Source of the DNA: Acidimicrobiales bacterium
Lineage (GTDB): Bacteria; Actinomycetota; Acidimicrobiia; Acidimicrobiales; SZUA-35
Direction: 5' to 3'
Length of the DNA stretch: 64,000 nucleotides
NCBI GenBank assembly: GCA_041394265.1
Contig: JAWKIO010000005.1
Span: 2,666,001-2,730,000 of the forward strand
The notes beneath the pieces are model-generated. The model had not been told where the DNA came from and did not search any database. It saw only the letters and a program-made list of their open reading frames with translations. This document shows positions 63,584 to 64,000 of this stretch, in pieces. Both the position numbers and the translations under genes were made by a program. The stretch's first letter is position 1. Each line of letters opens with the position of its first letter.

Positions 63584-64000
63584 GTGGTCGCTGACGATGC
63601 AACGTGTTACCTACACCGAGATCGCCTGGCGGCAGTGGGGTGTCAGCGCTGCGATCGCCCGATCTGCTCGGAGTGCATGCGCCCGGCATCGGTGGGCTTC
63701 CACTGCCCCCAGTGTGCGAAATCTGGCGCCCAGAAGGTGGTGCGGCCGCGGGATCTGTCGAAGTGGCCGGTGGTCGTACAAACGATCATGGGGATCTGCG
63801 TCCTCGCGTTCCTCGCCCAGATGCTGACCAACGACGCCGTCACTCGTGACGGCTGGTTGTGGGGCCCAGCGGTCGCAAGCGGCGAGTGGTGGCGCATCAT
63901 CACCAGCGGGTTCCTCCATGGCAGCCTGCTGCACATCGGATTCAACATGTACGCGCTCTACCTCTTCGGTGAAGTCCTCGAACCATCGATCGGCCGCCTG
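63584..64000 (+). CDS. Zinc-ribbon rhomboid intramembrane serine protease (partial, cut by window end)
   Basis: The first 139 codons are visible. An N-terminal double zinc-finger-like segment has Cys8, Cys20, Cys23, Cys28, Cys31, Cys41 and Cys44 (CQRCDRPICSEC; FHCPQC). TM1 is VVVQTIMGICVLAFLAQML. Then comes the rhomboid core GEWWRIITSGFLHGSLLHIGFNMYALYLFGEVLE, with the conserved HxxxN stretch of TM2. The GxSG nucleophile would lie beyond the window. The start is set by the in-frame stop at 63566, leaving the GTG at 63584 as the first start codon. Confidence 0.88.
   Translation, partial: MVADDATCYLHRDRLAAVGCQRCDRPICSECMRPASVGFHCPQCAKSGAQKVVRPRDLSKWPVVVQTIMGICVLAFLAQMLTNDAVTRDGWLWGPAVASGEWWRIITSGFLHGSLLHIGFNMYALYLFGEVLEPSIGRL

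Overview
This is a high-GC chromosomal window that reads as an actinobacterium, most likely from class Acidimicrobiia. The pointers are strong G/C bias at third codon positions, an F420-type luciferase-like oxidoreductase, a mycothiol-type DinB/MPI-like protein, an actinobacterial Rho with a long low-complexity insertion, and many genes whose -10-like hexamer lies only 5-9 nt before the start codon, as in leaderless transcripts. The class assignment is inference. The window is mostly ordinary chromosome with dense coding. I see no prophage, transposase, CRISPR array or large mobile island.

Layout. 33-2250 (minus): cysD-cysN ATP sulfurylase. 2467-11824: a Wzx/Wzy-type surface polysaccharide cluster holding a chain-length regulator fused to a degenerate tyrosine-kinase domain, an O-antigen ligase/polymerase, a GH26-like lipoprotein, an inverted flippase plus phosphotransferase pair, a small lipoprotein, a PssD/PssE glycosyltransferase pair and a GT2. 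It ends at tRNA-Arg(CCG) with a strong terminator. 12000-20113 (minus): a carboxylesterase with a split AtuA (DUF1446) system, a membrane protein, a PAS-PAS-GGDEF protein, and a coupled acyl-CoA dehydrogenase/HpaB-family pair. 20242-32893: accessory genes (two MFS/DMT transporters, a racemase, two tandem paralogous orphans, a vWA lipoprotein, an LLM oxidoreductase, a WYL regulator divergent from a DinB protein, a DrrAB-type ABC exporter, YchJ, GNAT and PNPOx proteins). This part carries three unusual repeat elements: a four-copy 29-nt-spaced inverted array, two near-identical 49-bp palindromes bracketing a DMT transporter, and a 4 x 32-bp tandem repeat.

32995-47963 is a core block: argS-lysA-hom-thrC, rho, rpmE, an orphan gene, prfA-prmC, a cyclic-nucleotide-binding protein, rpiB-glyA and a WecA/TagO-type phosphoglycosyl transferase. 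47968-56338 is the complete F1Fo ATP synthase operon (atpZ-I-B-E-F-F'-H-A-G-D-C), with a recognisable promoter and terminator, two separate b-type subunits, and extensions on c, alpha and gamma. 56428-64000 holds glpX, ppk2, a J-domain protein with a hydrolase, an MFS transporter with a small membrane partner, a NifU-type protein coupled to a MeaB GTPase, mscL, and a zinc-ribbon rhomboid protease cut by the window end.

The points most worth a second look are the ATP synthase architecture (unfused b' and delta sitting where mycobacteria have a b-delta fusion, plus a 35-residue acidic/His-rich tail on gamma), the paired orphan paralogs, the repeat elements, and the pervasive leaderless-type promoters.
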